The position numbers and the translations under genes were made by a program. From the NCBI GenBank assembly GCA_005882315.1, contig VBAR01000001.1:1623736-1687735 (forward strand): a stretch of 64,000 nt of DNA, given 5' to 3'. Position 1 is the first letter of the stretch; each line of letters starts with the position of its first letter. The notes under the pieces are model-generated. The model did no database searches. It saw only the letters and a program-made list of their open reading frames with translations, and was not told where the DNA came from. Shown here piece by piece: positions 44,118-52,803 of the stretch. Origin of the DNA: Bacteroidota bacterium (lineage in GTDB: Bacteria > Bacteroidota > Bacteroidia > Chitinophagales > Chitinophagaceae).

Positions 44118-44568
44118 AAAAATTATATACCAGCCCTGATTCATATCCCTTTTGAATTAAATAATCAATCGTTTTCTTTTTTCGTATCAGGTGCTGTTCG
44201 CTTTTTAATGCAGCGTATCTTTTTTCTCCCAATTGTTTTAATGTTTCAATATAGCCGGCTTCGTCAATCTGCTGCAATGCTTTTTTAATGCTGTAGTCGC
44301 TTACCTGCTTTTGTTTCAACTCGTATTTAATTTTTACCCGGCCCCATTGTTTTTGTCTGTACTTGCCACCGGCAAATTGTATCGCAAACCGCTCCTCGTT
44401 CAGGTAGTCATCTTCTATCAGGGTGGCTATAATTTCATCATGATCGGCTTTCTTTACCCCTAGCTGCCATAGCTTTTCTCTTACTTCAGCATGGCACCTT
44501 TCCTGGTAACGGCAGTAGTGTCTAAGCTTTTGTAAAGCTTGCTCCTTTGTCAAAGTCTTCCTATACAT
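44110..44568 (-). CDS. recX: Regulatory protein RecX
   Basis: 152 aa. RecX repeats of three-helix units are visible: ALQKLRHYCRYQERCHAEVREKLWQLGV, DEIIATLIEDDYLNEERFAIQFAGGKYRQKQWGRVKIKYELKQKQV, and the later SDYSIKKALQQI. RecX binds RecA filaments and limits recombinase activity. It stands alone here, with no recA nearby. It overlaps the convergent histidine kinase by 8 bases. Confidence 0.9.
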   Translation of the reverse strand: MYRKTLTKEQALQKLRHYCRYQERCHAEVREKLWQLGVKKADHDEIIATLIEDDYLNEERFAIQFAGGKYRQKQWGRVKIKYELKQKQVSDYSIKKALQQIDEAGYIETLKQLGEKRYAALKSEQHLIRKKKTIDYLIQKGYESGLVYNFFN

Positions 44569-44673
44569 TATTACAAAATAACATCAAAGACATTGAGTTT
44601 CAGCGATAAGCCAATTGTAAAACCGCGACAAAATAAAGTTGATAATCAGCTTTCCCCGAAAGGCTCATTCCCT

Positions 44674-44681
44674 TACCTTTG
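44674..44681 (+). promoter_or_regulatory. Promoter of rpmH
   Basis: TACCTTTG (exact -7 box) with TTTC 19 bases upstream (44651-44654) as a near-perfect -33 element. It gives a leader of about 95 bases before rpmH. Confidence 0.65.
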
Positions 44682-44780
44682 CCATCCTTTCACAAACCGG
44701 TGGTGTGGTGACTACTGGCGGAAATGAAACCAGGGGTCGTTCTCCCGATCCATATTTCAAAATGTGAAAAATTAAGAATA

Positions 44781-44936
44781 ATGAAACGTACATTTCAACC
44801 TCATAGGAAGCGCCGTAAATCAGTGCATGGTTTTCGTAAACGTATGAAAACCGCTAATGGCCGTAAAGTATTGGCAAGTCGCCGTGCAAAAGGCCGCAAG
44901 AAATTGAGCATTTCCGATGAAAGCAAGCTGAAATAA
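44781..44936 (+). CDS. rpmH: 50S ribosomal protein L34
   Basis: 51 aa from the ATG at 44781 ([18 protein letters not shown]); the frame is open further up but L34 begins here. The basic L34 sequence is complete through [26 protein letters not shown]. Next come a strong terminator, rnpA and yidD, the conserved bacterial order. Confidence 0.98.
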   Translation: MKRTFQPHRKRRKSVHGFRKRMKTANGRKVLASRRAKGRKKLSISDESKLK

Positions 44937-44971
44937 TTCCTGCCCCGCTGAAAAGATGGGTTAGTTTATTG

Positions 44972-44995
44972 TAGTCCCGCCTTCTGGCGGGACTA
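44972..44995 (+). terminator. Rho-independent terminator after rpmH
   Basis: A perfect 10-bp stem, TAGTCCCGCC/GGCGGGACTA, with a TTCT loop, followed by eight T. Confidence 0.95.
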
Positions 44996-45026
44996 TTTTT
45001 TTATTCAGAATAATCTGTGTAAATCT

Positions 45027-45455
45027 GTGAAACCTGTGGCAAAACAATTCACATTAGGAAAAAATGAACGGCTCAAAAGCCGTAAGCAAATTGATCAGTT
45101 GTTCAGTGAAGGGAAGAAGTTTTCAGTAACCCCGTTCAGGATATTTTATATAGCACAGATATTGCCTGAAAAAGATCCCCAGACGAAAGCCATTCAGTTT
45201 GGTGTCGCGGTATCAACCAAAAACTTTAAACGTGCAGTTGACCGGAACAGGATAAAGCGATTGACAAGAGAAGCATGGCGGTTGCAAAAAAATGAACTGG
45301 CCGAAGAGTTAAAAATAACCGGCAAGCAGCTGAATATCTTTTTTGTTTACAACAGTAAGGAGTTGCCTGATTTTAATTCAGTGAAAGACAAAGTAGCCTT
45401 AGCTTTGAAAAAGTTATCCAGCATAATCAATGAAAACAATACTTCAGATACTTAG
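45027..45455 (+). CDS. rnpA: Ribonuclease P protein component
   Basis: 142 aa. Seen: [34 protein letters not shown] at the start and the RNR signature [19 protein letters not shown], both diagnostic. It supports RNase P RNA in trimming tRNA 5' ends. No ATG is available in frame: GTG at 45027 or GTG at 45036 must serve. It lies 31 bases past the rpmH terminator and overlaps yidD by 26 bases. Confidence 0.95.
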   Translation: MKPVAKQFTLGKNERLKSRKQIDQLFSEGKKFSVTPFRIFYIAQILPEKDPQTKAIQFGVAVSTKNFKRAVDRNRIKRLTREAWRLQKNELAEELKITGKQLNIFFVYNSKELPDFNSVKDKVALALKKLSSIINENNTSDT

Positions 45456-45660
45456 CTTACCCTTTATTGCATTGATAAAAATTTATCAATGGATCATTTC
45501 CCCTATTCTTGGCCCCAAGTGCCGCTACACACCTACCTGCTCGCATTATGCTGTAGAAGCATTAAAGAAACATGGATTATTTAAGGGATTTTGGTTAGCT
45601 GTGAAAAGGATTAGTCGTTGTCACCCATGGGGAGGCAGTGGGTACGATCCAGTTCCTTAA
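45430..45660 (+). CDS. yidD: Membrane protein insertion efficiency factor YidD
   Basis: 76 aa. The family core is complete: [59 protein letters not shown], with its three Cys. It is an amphipathic inner-membrane-associated protein that assists YidC-dependent insertion. It starts inside rnpA, so translation is coupled. yidC is not in this window. Confidence 0.96.
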   Translation: MKTILQILSLPFIALIKIYQWIISPILGPKCRYTPTCSHYAVEALKKHGLFKGFWLAVKRISRCHPWGGSGYDPVP

Positions 45661-45750
45661 ACACTTGTTTGTATTAAATTAAGTGTCGCTTTATTTAATG
45701 TTATATCACCACTGATAAAATTTGTATCTTGTTTATATAAAAAGATTTCA

Positions 45751-46380
45751 TTGGTTAAGGTTTCTATTATTGAAGATGATAAACATTTCCGGGAAGGATT
45801 AGAGCAATTGATAAATAATACTTCCCGGTTTAAAGTATTACATAGCTATGCTTCCGCTGAAGCAGCCCTGCCTCATCTTATTAACAATCCTCCTGATATA
45901 GCAATTGTTGATATAAAACTTCCTGGAAAAAATGGAATTGATTTGATTGCAAATATTAAATCCGGGTTGCCGGATATACTCTGTATGGTATGTTCTTATT
46001 ACGACGACAATGAATATATTTTTAATGCATTGAAAAATGGAGCAGTGGGCTATATTATCAAAGATGCAAGACCCAATGAAATACTGGAGTCGCTGGAGGA
46101 AATTAGCCAGGGTGGTGCACCCATGAGCCGCTATATTGCCAAAAAGGTAGTGAGTGTTTTTCAGCAAAAAACTGTTCATAAACTGGCAGAACTCTCTGAC
46201 AGGGAAAACGAAATTCTTAATCTTGTTGCAACGGGTCTACATATAAAAGAAGCCGCGGATAAATTATACATCAGCCAGCTTACAGTGAAATGCCATTTAA
46301 GAAATATTTATTCAAAGCTGCATGTTACCAATAAAGTGGAAGCCATCAACAAGCTGAATAATAATAATAATTTCTTTTAA
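45751..46380 (+). CDS. LuxR-family response regulator (orphan)
   Basis: 209 aa. Receiver domain about 1-120 with SIIEDDKHFREGL, Asp54 in IAIVDIKLPGKNGID and the switch Lys in GYIIKDARPNEIL. LuxR helix-turn-helix about 145-205 (LSDRENEILNLVATGLHIKEAADKLYISQLTVKCHLRNIYSKL). No histidine kinase adjoins it, so its partner is elsewhere. The only workable start is TTG at 45751. None of the GTAGAA palindromes lies upstream. A terminator hairpin follows. Confidence 0.92.
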   Translation: MVKVSIIEDDKHFREGLEQLINNTSRFKVLHSYASAEAALPHLINNPPDIAIVDIKLPGKNGIDLIANIKSGLPDILCMVCSYYDDNEYIFNALKNGAVGYIIKDARPNEILESLEEISQGGAPMSRYIAKKVVSVFQQKTVHKLAELSDRENEILNLVATGLHIKEAADKLYISQLTVKCHLRNIYSKLHVTNKVEAINKLNNNNNFF

Positions 46381-46390
46381 TAAAATCAAT

Positions 46391-46408
46391 GCCGCTCAAA
46401 TGAGCGGC
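46391..46408 (+). terminator. Terminator after the orphan response regulator
   Basis: 8-bp stem GCCGCTCA/TGAGCGGC with a 2-base spacer, then TTTCTGATCTT. It may also serve the convergent Crp/Fnr gene. Confidence 0.65.
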
Positions 46409-46449
46409 TTTCTGATCTTGCAGATTTTTTTCAAACTGTTAAGTAGGAG

Positions 46450-47040
46450 TTAAGCTACTTTTTTATTCTTAATAAACTGGCTGCGTATACGGCTGAGTGA
46501 TTCAGGAGTAATACCGAGATAACTAGCTATTTGTTTAAGAGGTAATCTTTTTTCCATGTCAGCGTATTTGGTAATGAAAGTACAGTAACGTTCATCTGCG
46601 GGTTGACTTAAATTCCCAGCTACTCTTTCCTGTAAAGAGACAAATGCGTTTTGTAAAAGATGACGAAAAAATTTTTCAAACTTGGGTACTTTAATATAGA
46701 GTTCTTCCAATGCAGATTTTTCGAGACAAAGCAATTCAGAATCTTCTAATGCATCGATTGTATATTTTGCCGGTGTATGAGTTAAAAAACTATACATATC
46801 ACCGGTCCACCAATCTTCAATAGCAAACTGGATGATATGTTCCTGCCCTTTTTCATCAATTGTATAAGTACGAAGACACCCTTTGTTTACAAAATATTCA
46901 TGATGACTGATATCACCCTCCTGCAACAGGTATTGTTTTTTCTTTAGTTTTTTTACTTTCAGTATAGAAGTAAAGAATTGTTCTTCTTCCGGAGTAAGGG
47001 TAATGAAACGGGAAATATTTTTTAATATGAGATCGTACAT
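46450..47040 (-). CDS. Crp/Fnr family transcriptional regulator
   Basis: 196 aa. The cyclic-nucleotide-binding jelly roll spans about residues 1-120 (KKKQYLLQEGDISHHEYFVNKGCLRTYTIDEKGQEHIIQFAIEDWWTGDM). Next are a dimer helix and a winged helix (about 145-190, RLPLKQIASYLGITPESLSRIRSQF). There is no Cys cluster for iron-sulfur and no typical cAMP-contact motif. This is the Bacteroidota Crp-like group of unknown ligand. Its neighbour is the sodA gene, same strand but separated by a terminator. Confidence 0.92.
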   Translation of the reverse strand: MYDLILKNISRFITLTPEEEQFFTSILKVKKLKKKQYLLQEGDISHHEYFVNKGCLRTYTIDEKGQEHIIQFAIEDWWTGDMYSFLTHTPAKYTIDALEDSELLCLEKSALEELYIKVPKFEKFFRHLLQNAFVSLQERVAGNLSQPADERYCTFITKYADMEKRLPLKQIASYLGITPESLSRIRSQFIKNKKVA

Positions 47041-47057
47041 TTTTTAAATTTAAAAAT

Positions 47058-47085
47058 AAAGCCGCCCGGTATAAAAGGCAGCTTT
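47058..47085 (-). terminator. Terminator of the superoxide dismutase gene
   Basis: AAAGCCGCC/GGCAGCTTT stem with one mismatch (47058-47066 with 47077-47085), T-rich on the minus strand beyond it. Confidence 0.7.
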
Positions 47086-47127
47086 AAACAAAGTGATATT
47101 GTAAACTAGTTTTGAAAGTTTGGTTTG

Positions 47128-47733
47128 TTACCTGGCTGCTGCAAATCTTTCCGCTACTTTTTTCCAATCTACTACATTCCAGAATGCGCCTAAATATTCA
47201 ACACGTCGGTTCTGATATTTTAAATAATAAGCATGCTCCCAAACATCCACTCCCAAAATCGGAGTTCCTTTTACTTCTGCCACATCCATCAGGGGATTAT
47301 CCTGGTTAGGTGTTGAAGAAACTTCAAGCTTGCCATCTTTTATTATTAACCATGCCCAACCACTCCCGAAACGTGTCATACCTGCATTCGCAAATTTTTC
47401 TTTAAACGCCTCAAAAGTTCCAAATGCATCATGAATTGCTTTTGCCAGGTCACCGGCAGGAGGGCCGCCTGCATTTTCATCAAGGCTTTCCCAAAAGAAA
47501 GTATGATTCCAATGACCACCGCCATTATTACGAACGGCAGGAGAGATCTTGCCTGCACTCTTTACTAATTCTTCTAAACTCTTATTTTCATGTTCTGTGC
47601 CGGCAATTGCTTTATTTAGATTGTCAACATAAGCCTGGTGATGTTTACCATGATGTATTTGCATAGTCGCTGTGTCAATATGAGGTTCCAATGCGTCATG
47701 TGCATATGGAAGGGGTGCTAATGTAAATGCCAT
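47128..47733 (-). CDS. sodA: Superoxide dismutase, Mn-type
   Basis: 201 aa. Metal ligands: His27 (MQIHHGKHH), His in [12 protein letters not shown], and Asp/His in [17 protein letters not shown]. The dyad near residue 145 reads NQDNPLM, where Mn enzymes keep Gln (E. coli SodA NQDSPL) and Fe enzymes have Ala/Gly-type residues, so Mn or cambialistic use is favoured. There is no signal peptide, so it is cytoplasmic. Expressed from its own well-formed promoter and followed by a terminator. Confidence 0.94.
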   Translation of the reverse strand: MAFTLAPLPYAHDALEPHIDTATMQIHHGKHHQAYVDNLNKAIAGTEHENKSLEELVKSAGKISPAVRNNGGGHWNHTFFWESLDENAGGPPAGDLAKAIHDAFGTFEAFKEKFANAGMTRFGSGWAWLIIKDGKLEVSSTPNQDNPLMDVAEVKGTPILGVDVWEHAYYLKYQNRRVEYLGAFWNVVDWKKVAERFAAAR

Positions 47734-47778
47734 AAAAATTAAGATTTAATCTGGTGATATAATGTTTTGTCAGGACAA

Positions 47779-47808
47779 CAAATTTACGATTGAAACAATG
47801 ATGCCAAA
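47779..47808 (-). promoter_or_regulatory. Promoter of the superoxide dismutase gene
   Basis: On the minus strand TTTG (47805-47808), an 18-base spacer and TAAATTTG (47779-47786) match the Bacteroidota consensus TTTG-N(17-23)-TAnnTTTG in full. It is the clearest complete promoter in the window. The leader is about 40 bases. Confidence 0.8.
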
Positions 47809-47892
47809 CAAATTCATTTTTCGAAATATGGAATAAAATTTTACCAGCTTATCCATTTTAATGTAACTTTCTTGCATAATAAAACAAGCATT

Positions 47893-49248
47893 ATGCCGAA
47901 CGATACTGGAAAATCACGCCGGAGTTTTATACAAAAAATAACCGGCGCTGCCCTGGCGGCATCAACTCCGCAATTACTCAATGCGACTGTAAAAGAAGAG
48001 CAACAGGAGATCAAGCTCCGTGAGTATTATTCAGCCAATGATAATATTAATGTGGCCCTGATAGGAGCCGGTGGTATGGGGACAGCTGATGCATTTATGG
48101 TTCGCACTATTCCGGGTGTAAAGATCGTTGCTGCCTGTGATCTATTTGATCCGAGATTGGAAGCTGCAAAGAAGAATTTCGGGGCCGACATTTTTACAAC
48201 AAGAGATTATAAAGAGATTTTATTAAGGAAAGATATAGATGCAGTGATCGTTGGCACACCTGATCATTGGCATAAAGATATTTCGGTGGATGCGATGAAT
48301 GCGGGTAAACATGTGTACTGCGAAAAACCAATGGTGCAGCAAATAACTGAAGGTGCCGCCATGGTAGAAACACAGCGAAAAACCGGAAAAGTGTTGCAGG
48401 TTGGTAGCCAGGGTATGAGTTCTGTTGGAAATGAAAAGGCAAAAGAATTATTTGAAGCAGGTGCAATCGGGCAATTAAATTATGTTGAAGGCTTTTGGGC
48501 ACGCAATACACCCGGCGGTGCCTGGCAATATGATCTGCCTGCCGATGCTAATGACCAGAATGTTGATTGGAAACGTTTTTTAAAAGATAAACCGCAACTA
48601 CCTTATGACCCCAAACGGTTTTTCCGCTGGCGTTGCTTCAAAGATTATGGCACAGGAGTAGGTGGTGATTTGTTTGTTCATTTGCTGTCAAGCTTGCATT
48701 ACATCATTAGTTCGATGGGGCCAACAAGAATTATGTCAACCGGTGGCATACGCTACTGGAAAGATGGGAGAGATGTACCTGATATCTTGTTAGGAATGTT
48801 TGATTATCCGAAAACAGATAAACATCCTGCATTTAATTTATCCTTGCGGGTAAATTTTGTTGACAGCAATCCAGATGGTTCTTATTTCCGCTTAGTGGGC
48901 AATGAAGGAAGCATGACTGTGGAGTGGGAGAAAGTAACATTGACAAAAAACTTTTCATACCCGCCGGATAATTATGCGCAGGTGCTGAAAGAAAAACAAT
49001 ATGCACCGGATTATGATAGAAAGAAAATTAAAGACCCCGATGTAACTGTATTTAAGGTGCAGGATGGATATAAGGGTGCACATTATGATCATCATTACAA
49101 CTGGATTCGTGCCATACGTGGTGGAAAAGCAGTTGTTGAAGATGCGTTGTTTGGTTTCCGTGCCGCAGCACCTGCTTTGTTGTGTAACGATAGTTATTTC
49201 CAGGAAAAACCTGTTAAATGGGATCCGATTAATTTAAAATTGGTTTAA
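47893..49248 (+). CDS. Gfo/Idh/MocA family oxidoreductase, Tat-type signal
   Basis: 451 aa from the ATG at 47893 (a TTG seven codons up is less likely). A twin-arginine signal MPNDTGKSRRSFIQKITGAALAAST opens the protein. The Rossmann domain follows: INVALIGAGGMGTADAFM, CDLFDPRL, DAVIVGTPDHWHKDISVDAMNAGKHVYCEKPM. The Gfo/Idh C-terminal sheet domain comes last (GGDLFVHLLSSLHYII). An NAD(P)-bound oxidoreductase exported folded to the periplasm is likely. Its partner is the DUF1080 gene 10 bases on; such pairs are linked to 3-keto-sugar metabolism. Confidence 0.92.
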   Translation: MPNDTGKSRRSFIQKITGAALAASTPQLLNATVKEEQQEIKLREYYSANDNINVALIGAGGMGTADAFMVRTIPGVKIVAACDLFDPRLEAAKKNFGADIFTTRDYKEILLRKDIDAVIVGTPDHWHKDISVDAMNAGKHVYCEKPMVQQITEGAAMVETQRKTGKVLQVGSQGMSSVGNEKAKELFEAGAIGQLNYVEGFWARNTPGGAWQYDLPADANDQNVDWKRFLKDKPQLPYDPKRFFRWRCFKDYGTGVGGDLFVHLLSSLHYIISSMGPTRIMSTGGIRYWKDGRDVPDILLGMFDYPKTDKHPAFNLSLRVNFVDSNPDGSYFRLVGNEGSMTVEWEKVTLTKNFSYPPDNYAQVLKEKQYAPDYDRKKIKDPDVTVFKVQDGYKGAHYDHHYNWIRAIRGGKAVVEDALFGFRAAAPALLCNDSYFQEKPVKWDPINLKLV

Positions 49249-49258
49249 AAAAAATTAT

Positions 49259-49957
49259 ATGAAAAAAACAATTGTAGCATTCGCGGCATTAATTATGATA
49301 ATGTCTTTTATGCCTAAACAAAAAGATAATACACTTTCAAAAAAAGAAAAAAAAGAGGGCTGGGTTTTATTGTTTGATGGCACATCCATGAATGGATGGC
49401 GCAATTATCAAAACCTTGCAGCAGAAGGATGGGCTGTAGCCAATGGCGAACTGTATTGTAAGGAAGCCGGTGTATCTAAACGAGCCGATTTAATTACAGC
49501 GAGCCAGTATGAAAACTACGAATTGCAGATCGATTGGAAAATTTCGCCAAAGAAAAACAGCGGCATTGTTTATATGGTGACAGAAGATAATGGGGCCAGC
49601 TATGAGTCGGGTCCGGAATATCAACTGATTGATGATCTTGGCTATCCTGAAAAACTACAGGAAAAACAATATAGCGGAGCCAATTATGATATGGAGGCAC
49701 CTTCAGCTAAAGTTGCGAAACCAGCAGGTGAGTTTAATCATACAAAAATTGTGATCAATAAAGGTCATGTTGAACATTGGCTGAACGGAACTAAAGTTGT
49801 TGAGTATGAGTTATGGTCAAAAGAATGGGAGCAACAAAAAGAAAACAGCAAGTGGAAAAATGTAAAGCCCTACGGGATGTCAAAAAAAGGATATATCGCT
49901 TTGCAGGATCACGGGGGTGGTATTGCTTTTAAAAATATAAAGATTAAGCCGCTTTGA
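49259..49957 (+). CDS. DUF1080 (3-keto-disaccharide hydrolase-like) protein
   Basis: 232 aa. Signal peptide about 1-19 (IMIMSFMPK region). The DUF1080 lectin-like fold covers residues 33-230: EGWVLLFDGTSMNGWRNY, ELQIDWKISPKKNSGIVYMV, YESGPEYQLIDD, KIVINKGHVEHWLNGTKVVEYEL, IALQDHGGGIAFKNIKIKPL. Relatives hydrolyse 3-keto-glucosides; others bind sugars. With the exported Gfo/Idh enzyme before it, a periplasmic oxidise-then-cleave route for glycosides is inferred. The stop abuts that of the next gene in TGATCA. Confidence 0.9.
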   Translation: MKKTIVAFAALIMIMSFMPKQKDNTLSKKEKKEGWVLLFDGTSMNGWRNYQNLAAEGWAVANGELYCKEAGVSKRADLITASQYENYELQIDWKISPKKNSGIVYMVTEDNGASYESGPEYQLIDDLGYPEKLQEKQYSGANYDMEAPSAKVAKPAGEFNHTKIVINKGHVEHWLNGTKVVEYELWSKEWEQQKENSKWKNVKPYGMSKKGYIALQDHGGGIAFKNIKIKPL

Positions 49958-50257
49958 TCATTTTAACCGATTAAGCTTCTTGCCTTTCTCAGTGAATGTT
50001 TCTACAATGCCTCTTGTTTGCAGATCAAGGAGAATAGAGATAGTGTACCAAGGAATTGATTTTTTAAATTCCGGCATTTTCTTTTTTATAATTTTTACAA
50101 CATCATCGGATAGATCAGTAAATGTTTTTCCCCTGCTTCTTTTAAGACTTTGAAGTATAGCTGCTTTGATAGGTTCATAAACTGTCGCATCAATTTTCAT
50201 TTCCCTGCCGGTGCGGGGATGTGTGGTAGTAGATTTTGTTGCTTTAGCCTTACTCAT
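49958..50257 (-). CDS. Small basic protein, winged-helix-like
   Basis: 99 aa, very basic. The lysine-rich N-terminal 15 residues precede HPRTGREMKIDATVYEPIKAAILQSLKRSRGKTFTDLSDDVVKIIKKKMPEFKK, then IPWYTISILLDLQTRGIVETFTEKGKKLNRLK, resembling a winged helix. It looks like the DUF6958-type small proteins, but I am unsure of the family. The start overlaps the tadA stop by 4 bases, so it is translated behind it. Function unknown; nucleic-acid binding is possible from charge. Confidence 0.6.
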   Translation of the reverse strand: MSKAKATKSTTTHPRTGREMKIDATVYEPIKAAILQSLKRSRGKTFTDLSDDVVKIIKKKMPEFKKSIPWYTISILLDLQTRGIVETFTEKGKKLNRLK

Positions 50258-50691
50258 CTTTTCTTTTTAAAGAAATCTTTCATTAGTTGGGAACATTCTT
50301 CTTTTGATACACCACGTATCAATTCTGTTTTTGGATGAAAGGGCCAGTTAGTGCCAGTTGTTTTTTTATAGCCATTCTTTTCATCATCTGCGCCATAAAC
50401 GATTTTTCCAATTTTGCTCCAGTATAATGCACCGGCACACATCAGGCAGGGTTCAACAGTAATATATAAAGTTGCTTCCGGTAAATATTTTCCGCCAAGA
50501 TTATTAAATGCTGAAGTGAGTGCAATCATTTCGGCGTGAGCAGTAGGGTCATTCAGTTTCTCTACCATATTATGACCACGGGCAATCAATTTTTCATTCA
50601 GCACCACGATTGCGCCAACAGGAACTTCATCTTCTTCAAAAGCTCTTTTGGCTTCCTTCAATGCCAGCATCATAAAATATTCGTCTGTCAT
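50254..50691 (-). CDS. tadA: tRNA adenosine(34) deaminase
   Basis: 145 aa from the ATG at 50691 (MTDEYFMMLALKEAKRAF); a TTG seven codons up is less likely. The zinc and proton-shuttle motifs are complete: PTAHAEMIAL and EPCLMCAGALYWSKIGKIVYG. It deaminates A34 of tRNA-Arg to inosine. Guanine deaminase is an alternative, but the DEVPVGAIVVLNEKLIARGHN start fits TadA. Confidence 0.92.
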   Translation of the reverse strand: MTDEYFMMLALKEAKRAFEEDEVPVGAIVVLNEKLIARGHNMVEKLNDPTAHAEMIALTSAFNNLGGKYLPEATLYITVEPCLMCAGALYWSKIGKIVYGADDEKNGYKKTTGTNWPFHPKTELIRGVSKEECSQLMKDFFKKKR

Positions 50692-50709
50692 GATTTTATT
50701 ACCTTGTAA

Positions 50710-50717
50710 CAAATTTA
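50710..50717 (-). promoter_or_regulatory. -7 box of tadA
   Basis: TAAATTTG on the minus strand, an exact match, 18 bases before the tadA ATG. The divergent aldehyde dehydrogenase starts 6 bases away on the other strand, so the two share this small region. Confidence 0.55.
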
Positions 50718-50722
50718 ACTAA

Positions 50723-52096
50723 ATGGCTTTGATAAATGAGCTGGAAAAAATGCGAGGCTATTATGACAGCGGAGCCACCCGTTCATATGAATTCAGGAAA
50801 GGCCAGCTTTTAAAGTTCAAAAAGGGGTTATTGAAATACGAACAGGAAATTTATGATGCATTATATGCTGATTTGAAAAAAAGTAAAGAAGAAGCTTATG
50901 CAAGTGAGTTGGGCTTATTACTGGGCGAAATAAAGATGACATTGAATCACCTGAAGCAATGGATGGAGCCAAAAACGGTTGAAACAGAAATGGTGAACCT
51001 GCCCGCATCCTGCAAAATATATCGTGACCCCTTTGGCGTTGTGCTGATCATTGCCCCCTGGAATTATCCTTTACAATTGTTGCTGGTTCCTTTTGTTGGT
51101 GCCATAGCAGGAGGCAATTGTGTTATTCTTAAACCCTCCGAGTTTTCTTCTGCTACCAGTTTTCTTATTCATAAAATGATCTCAGAAATATTTTCACCGG
51201 AATATGTAAAAGTGGTTGAAGGCGACGGCGCAACTGTAATTCCTGAGATGATGAATGCATTCCGTTTCGATTCTGTTTTTTATACCGGAAGCGTACCTGT
51301 AGGAAAAATTATTTATAGATCTGCTGCAGAAAAACTCATACCCGTTACGCTGGAGTTAGGAGGGAAAAGTCCTGGTATTGTAGAGGCAGATGCGAATCTG
51401 AAAGTAGCAGCAAGAAGATTAGTATTGGGTAAATTTCTGAATGCGGGACAAACCTGTGTCGCACCCGATTATTTACTGGTTCATTCATCTGTTAAAGATG
51501 AATTGGTAAAGCAATTGATCATTGCCATTGAAAAATTTTATACGAGTAACTCTGTAGACGATTATAATTATGGAAAAATAATTAATGAAAAAAGGTTTGA
51601 TAAACTTATCAGCTACCTCCAGCAGGGTAAAATATTGTATGGCGGAAAGCATGATCGCAGTAAGTGCTGGCTTGAACCTACGTTAATAGAAAGCGTTTCT
51701 CTTGATTCAGCGGTAATGACAGAAGAAATTTTCGGGCCTGTGCTGCCAATAATTACATTCAATACAACTGAAGAAGCGATGAATGTGGTGAAACAAAACC
51801 CTGATCCACTGGCCTTTTATCTTTTTACCAGCAGCACTAATAAACAAAAACAATGGATTGAGAACACTCCGTTTGGTGGGGGCAGCATCAATGAAACAGC
51901 TTGGTATTTCGCCAATAAGAGTTTTCCTTTTGGTGGTGTGGGCAATAGCGGTATCGGCGCTTATCACGGGAGATACACATTCAATACTTTTACCCGGGAG
52001 AAACCAGTGATGAAGGCGCCAACATGGTTTGATCCATCAATAAAATATCCACCAATGAAAGGAAAGTTGAAAATATTTAAGTGGTTTATCGGGTAG
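50723..52096 (+). CDS. Aldehyde dehydrogenase (class-3-like)
   Basis: 457 aa. It oxidises aldehydes with NAD(P). Seen: APWNYPLQLLLVPFVGAIAGGNCVILKPSEFS, VFYTGSVPVGK, catalytic Glu in LELGGKSPGIV, catalytic Cys in FLNAGQTCVAPDYLL, and the late EEIFGPVLPIITF and FPFGGVGNSGIGAYHG. The shortness (about 460) and motif details are those of class 3 / fatty-aldehyde enzymes (AldH-like). The C-terminus FKWFIG is hydrophobic but short. Overlaps nothing upstream; the next gene begins 5 bases past its stop. Confidence 0.94.
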   Translation: MALINELEKMRGYYDSGATRSYEFRKGQLLKFKKGLLKYEQEIYDALYADLKKSKEEAYASELGLLLGEIKMTLNHLKQWMEPKTVETEMVNLPASCKIYRDPFGVVLIIAPWNYPLQLLLVPFVGAIAGGNCVILKPSEFSSATSFLIHKMISEIFSPEYVKVVEGDGATVIPEMMNAFRFDSVFYTGSVPVGKIIYRSAAEKLIPVTLELGGKSPGIVEADANLKVAARRLVLGKFLNAGQTCVAPDYLLVHSSVKDELVKQLIIAIEKFYTSNSVDDYNYGKIINEKRFDKLISYLQQGKILYGGKHDRSKCWLEPTLIESVSLDSAVMTEEIFGPVLPIITFNTTEEAMNVVKQNPDPLAFYLFTSSTNKQKQWIENTPFGGGSINETAWYFANKSFPFGGVGNSGIGAYHGRYTFNTFTREKPVMKAPTWFDPSIKYPPMKGKLKIFKWFIG

Positions 52097-52101
52097 GTTC
52101 T

Positions 52102-52800
52102 ATGAAAAAGAAACTAATCACGGTCCTTAAAAAAACATTTATTGTTCTGCTGATGTTATTAATAACATTCAGCGGCTATGTTTATGTGGTAACAGCTAAT
52201 ACAAAAAATATGACTATACGACAACGTGTGTTGAAAGCGGTTTATCCGGCATTTACCTGGTTGGGAAGAGTAACCGGCAAGAACAGTAAAGTGTTCAATA
52301 ATGATTCAACACTTGCACCTAAGCAATCATTGTATGATCTATCCTTTACGATGAATAACGGAGAAACGATTCCCCTTTCAACTTATAAGGGTAAAAAAAT
52401 TTTACTGGTAAATACAGCAAGTGACTGTGGCTATACTGATCAGTACGAAGATCTGCAAAAACTTTATGAGGAAAATAAAGATGGCCTTGTGATCATTGGT
52501 TTTCCGGCTAATAATTTTAAGGAACAGGAAAAGGGGAGTGATGAAGAGATAGCAGAGTTTTGCAAATTGAATTATGGTGTCACCTTCCCACTGGCGAAAA
52601 AAAGTAGTGTGGCTCCCGGCCCGGATCAGCATCCGGTTTTTCAGTGGCTTACTGATAAAAATAAAAATGGCTGGACCAATAAAAAGCCTAGCTGGAATTT
52701 TTCAAAATACCTGGTGAATGAAAAAGGAATTCTTGTAAATTATTTTGATCCTTCAATTTCTCCCACAGGAAGCGAAGTAAAAGCTGCCATAAAAAAATAA
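52102..52800 (+). CDS. Glutathione peroxidase family protein, membrane-anchored
   Basis: 232 aa from the ATG at 52102; a GTG inside the previous gene is in frame but unneeded. One N-terminal membrane helix (about 12-32, FIVLLMLLITFSGYVYVV) precedes the thioredoxin-like domain (about 82-232). Catalytic Cys in LLVNTASDCGYTDQYEDLQ (Cys instead of Sec), IIGFPANNFKEQEKGSDEEIAEF for the Gln, and PSWNFSKYLVNEKG with the Trp complete the GPx tetrad. It is about 70 residues longer than soluble family members because of the anchor. It probably reduces lipid hydroperoxides at the inner membrane, using thioredoxin-like donors. Confidence 0.9.
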   Translation: MKKKLITVLKKTFIVLLMLLITFSGYVYVVTANTKNMTIRQRVLKAVYPAFTWLGRVTGKNSKVFNNDSTLAPKQSLYDLSFTMNNGETIPLSTYKGKKILLVNTASDCGYTDQYEDLQKLYEENKDGLVIIGFPANNFKEQEKGSDEEIAEFCKLNYGVTFPLAKKSSVAPGPDQHPVFQWLTDKNKNGWTNKKPSWNFSKYLVNEKGILVNYFDPSISPTGSEVKAAIKK

Positions 52801-52803
52801 AGC

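Noticed and set aside
45011-45040. Imperfect tandem TCTGTG-A repeat before rnpA
   Set aside because: Only three short units and within reach of the GTG starts; too small to call a repeat array.
45661-45686. ACACTT/AAGTGT hairpin after yidD
   Set aside because: 6-bp stem, 14-base loop and weak T content; left unannotated.
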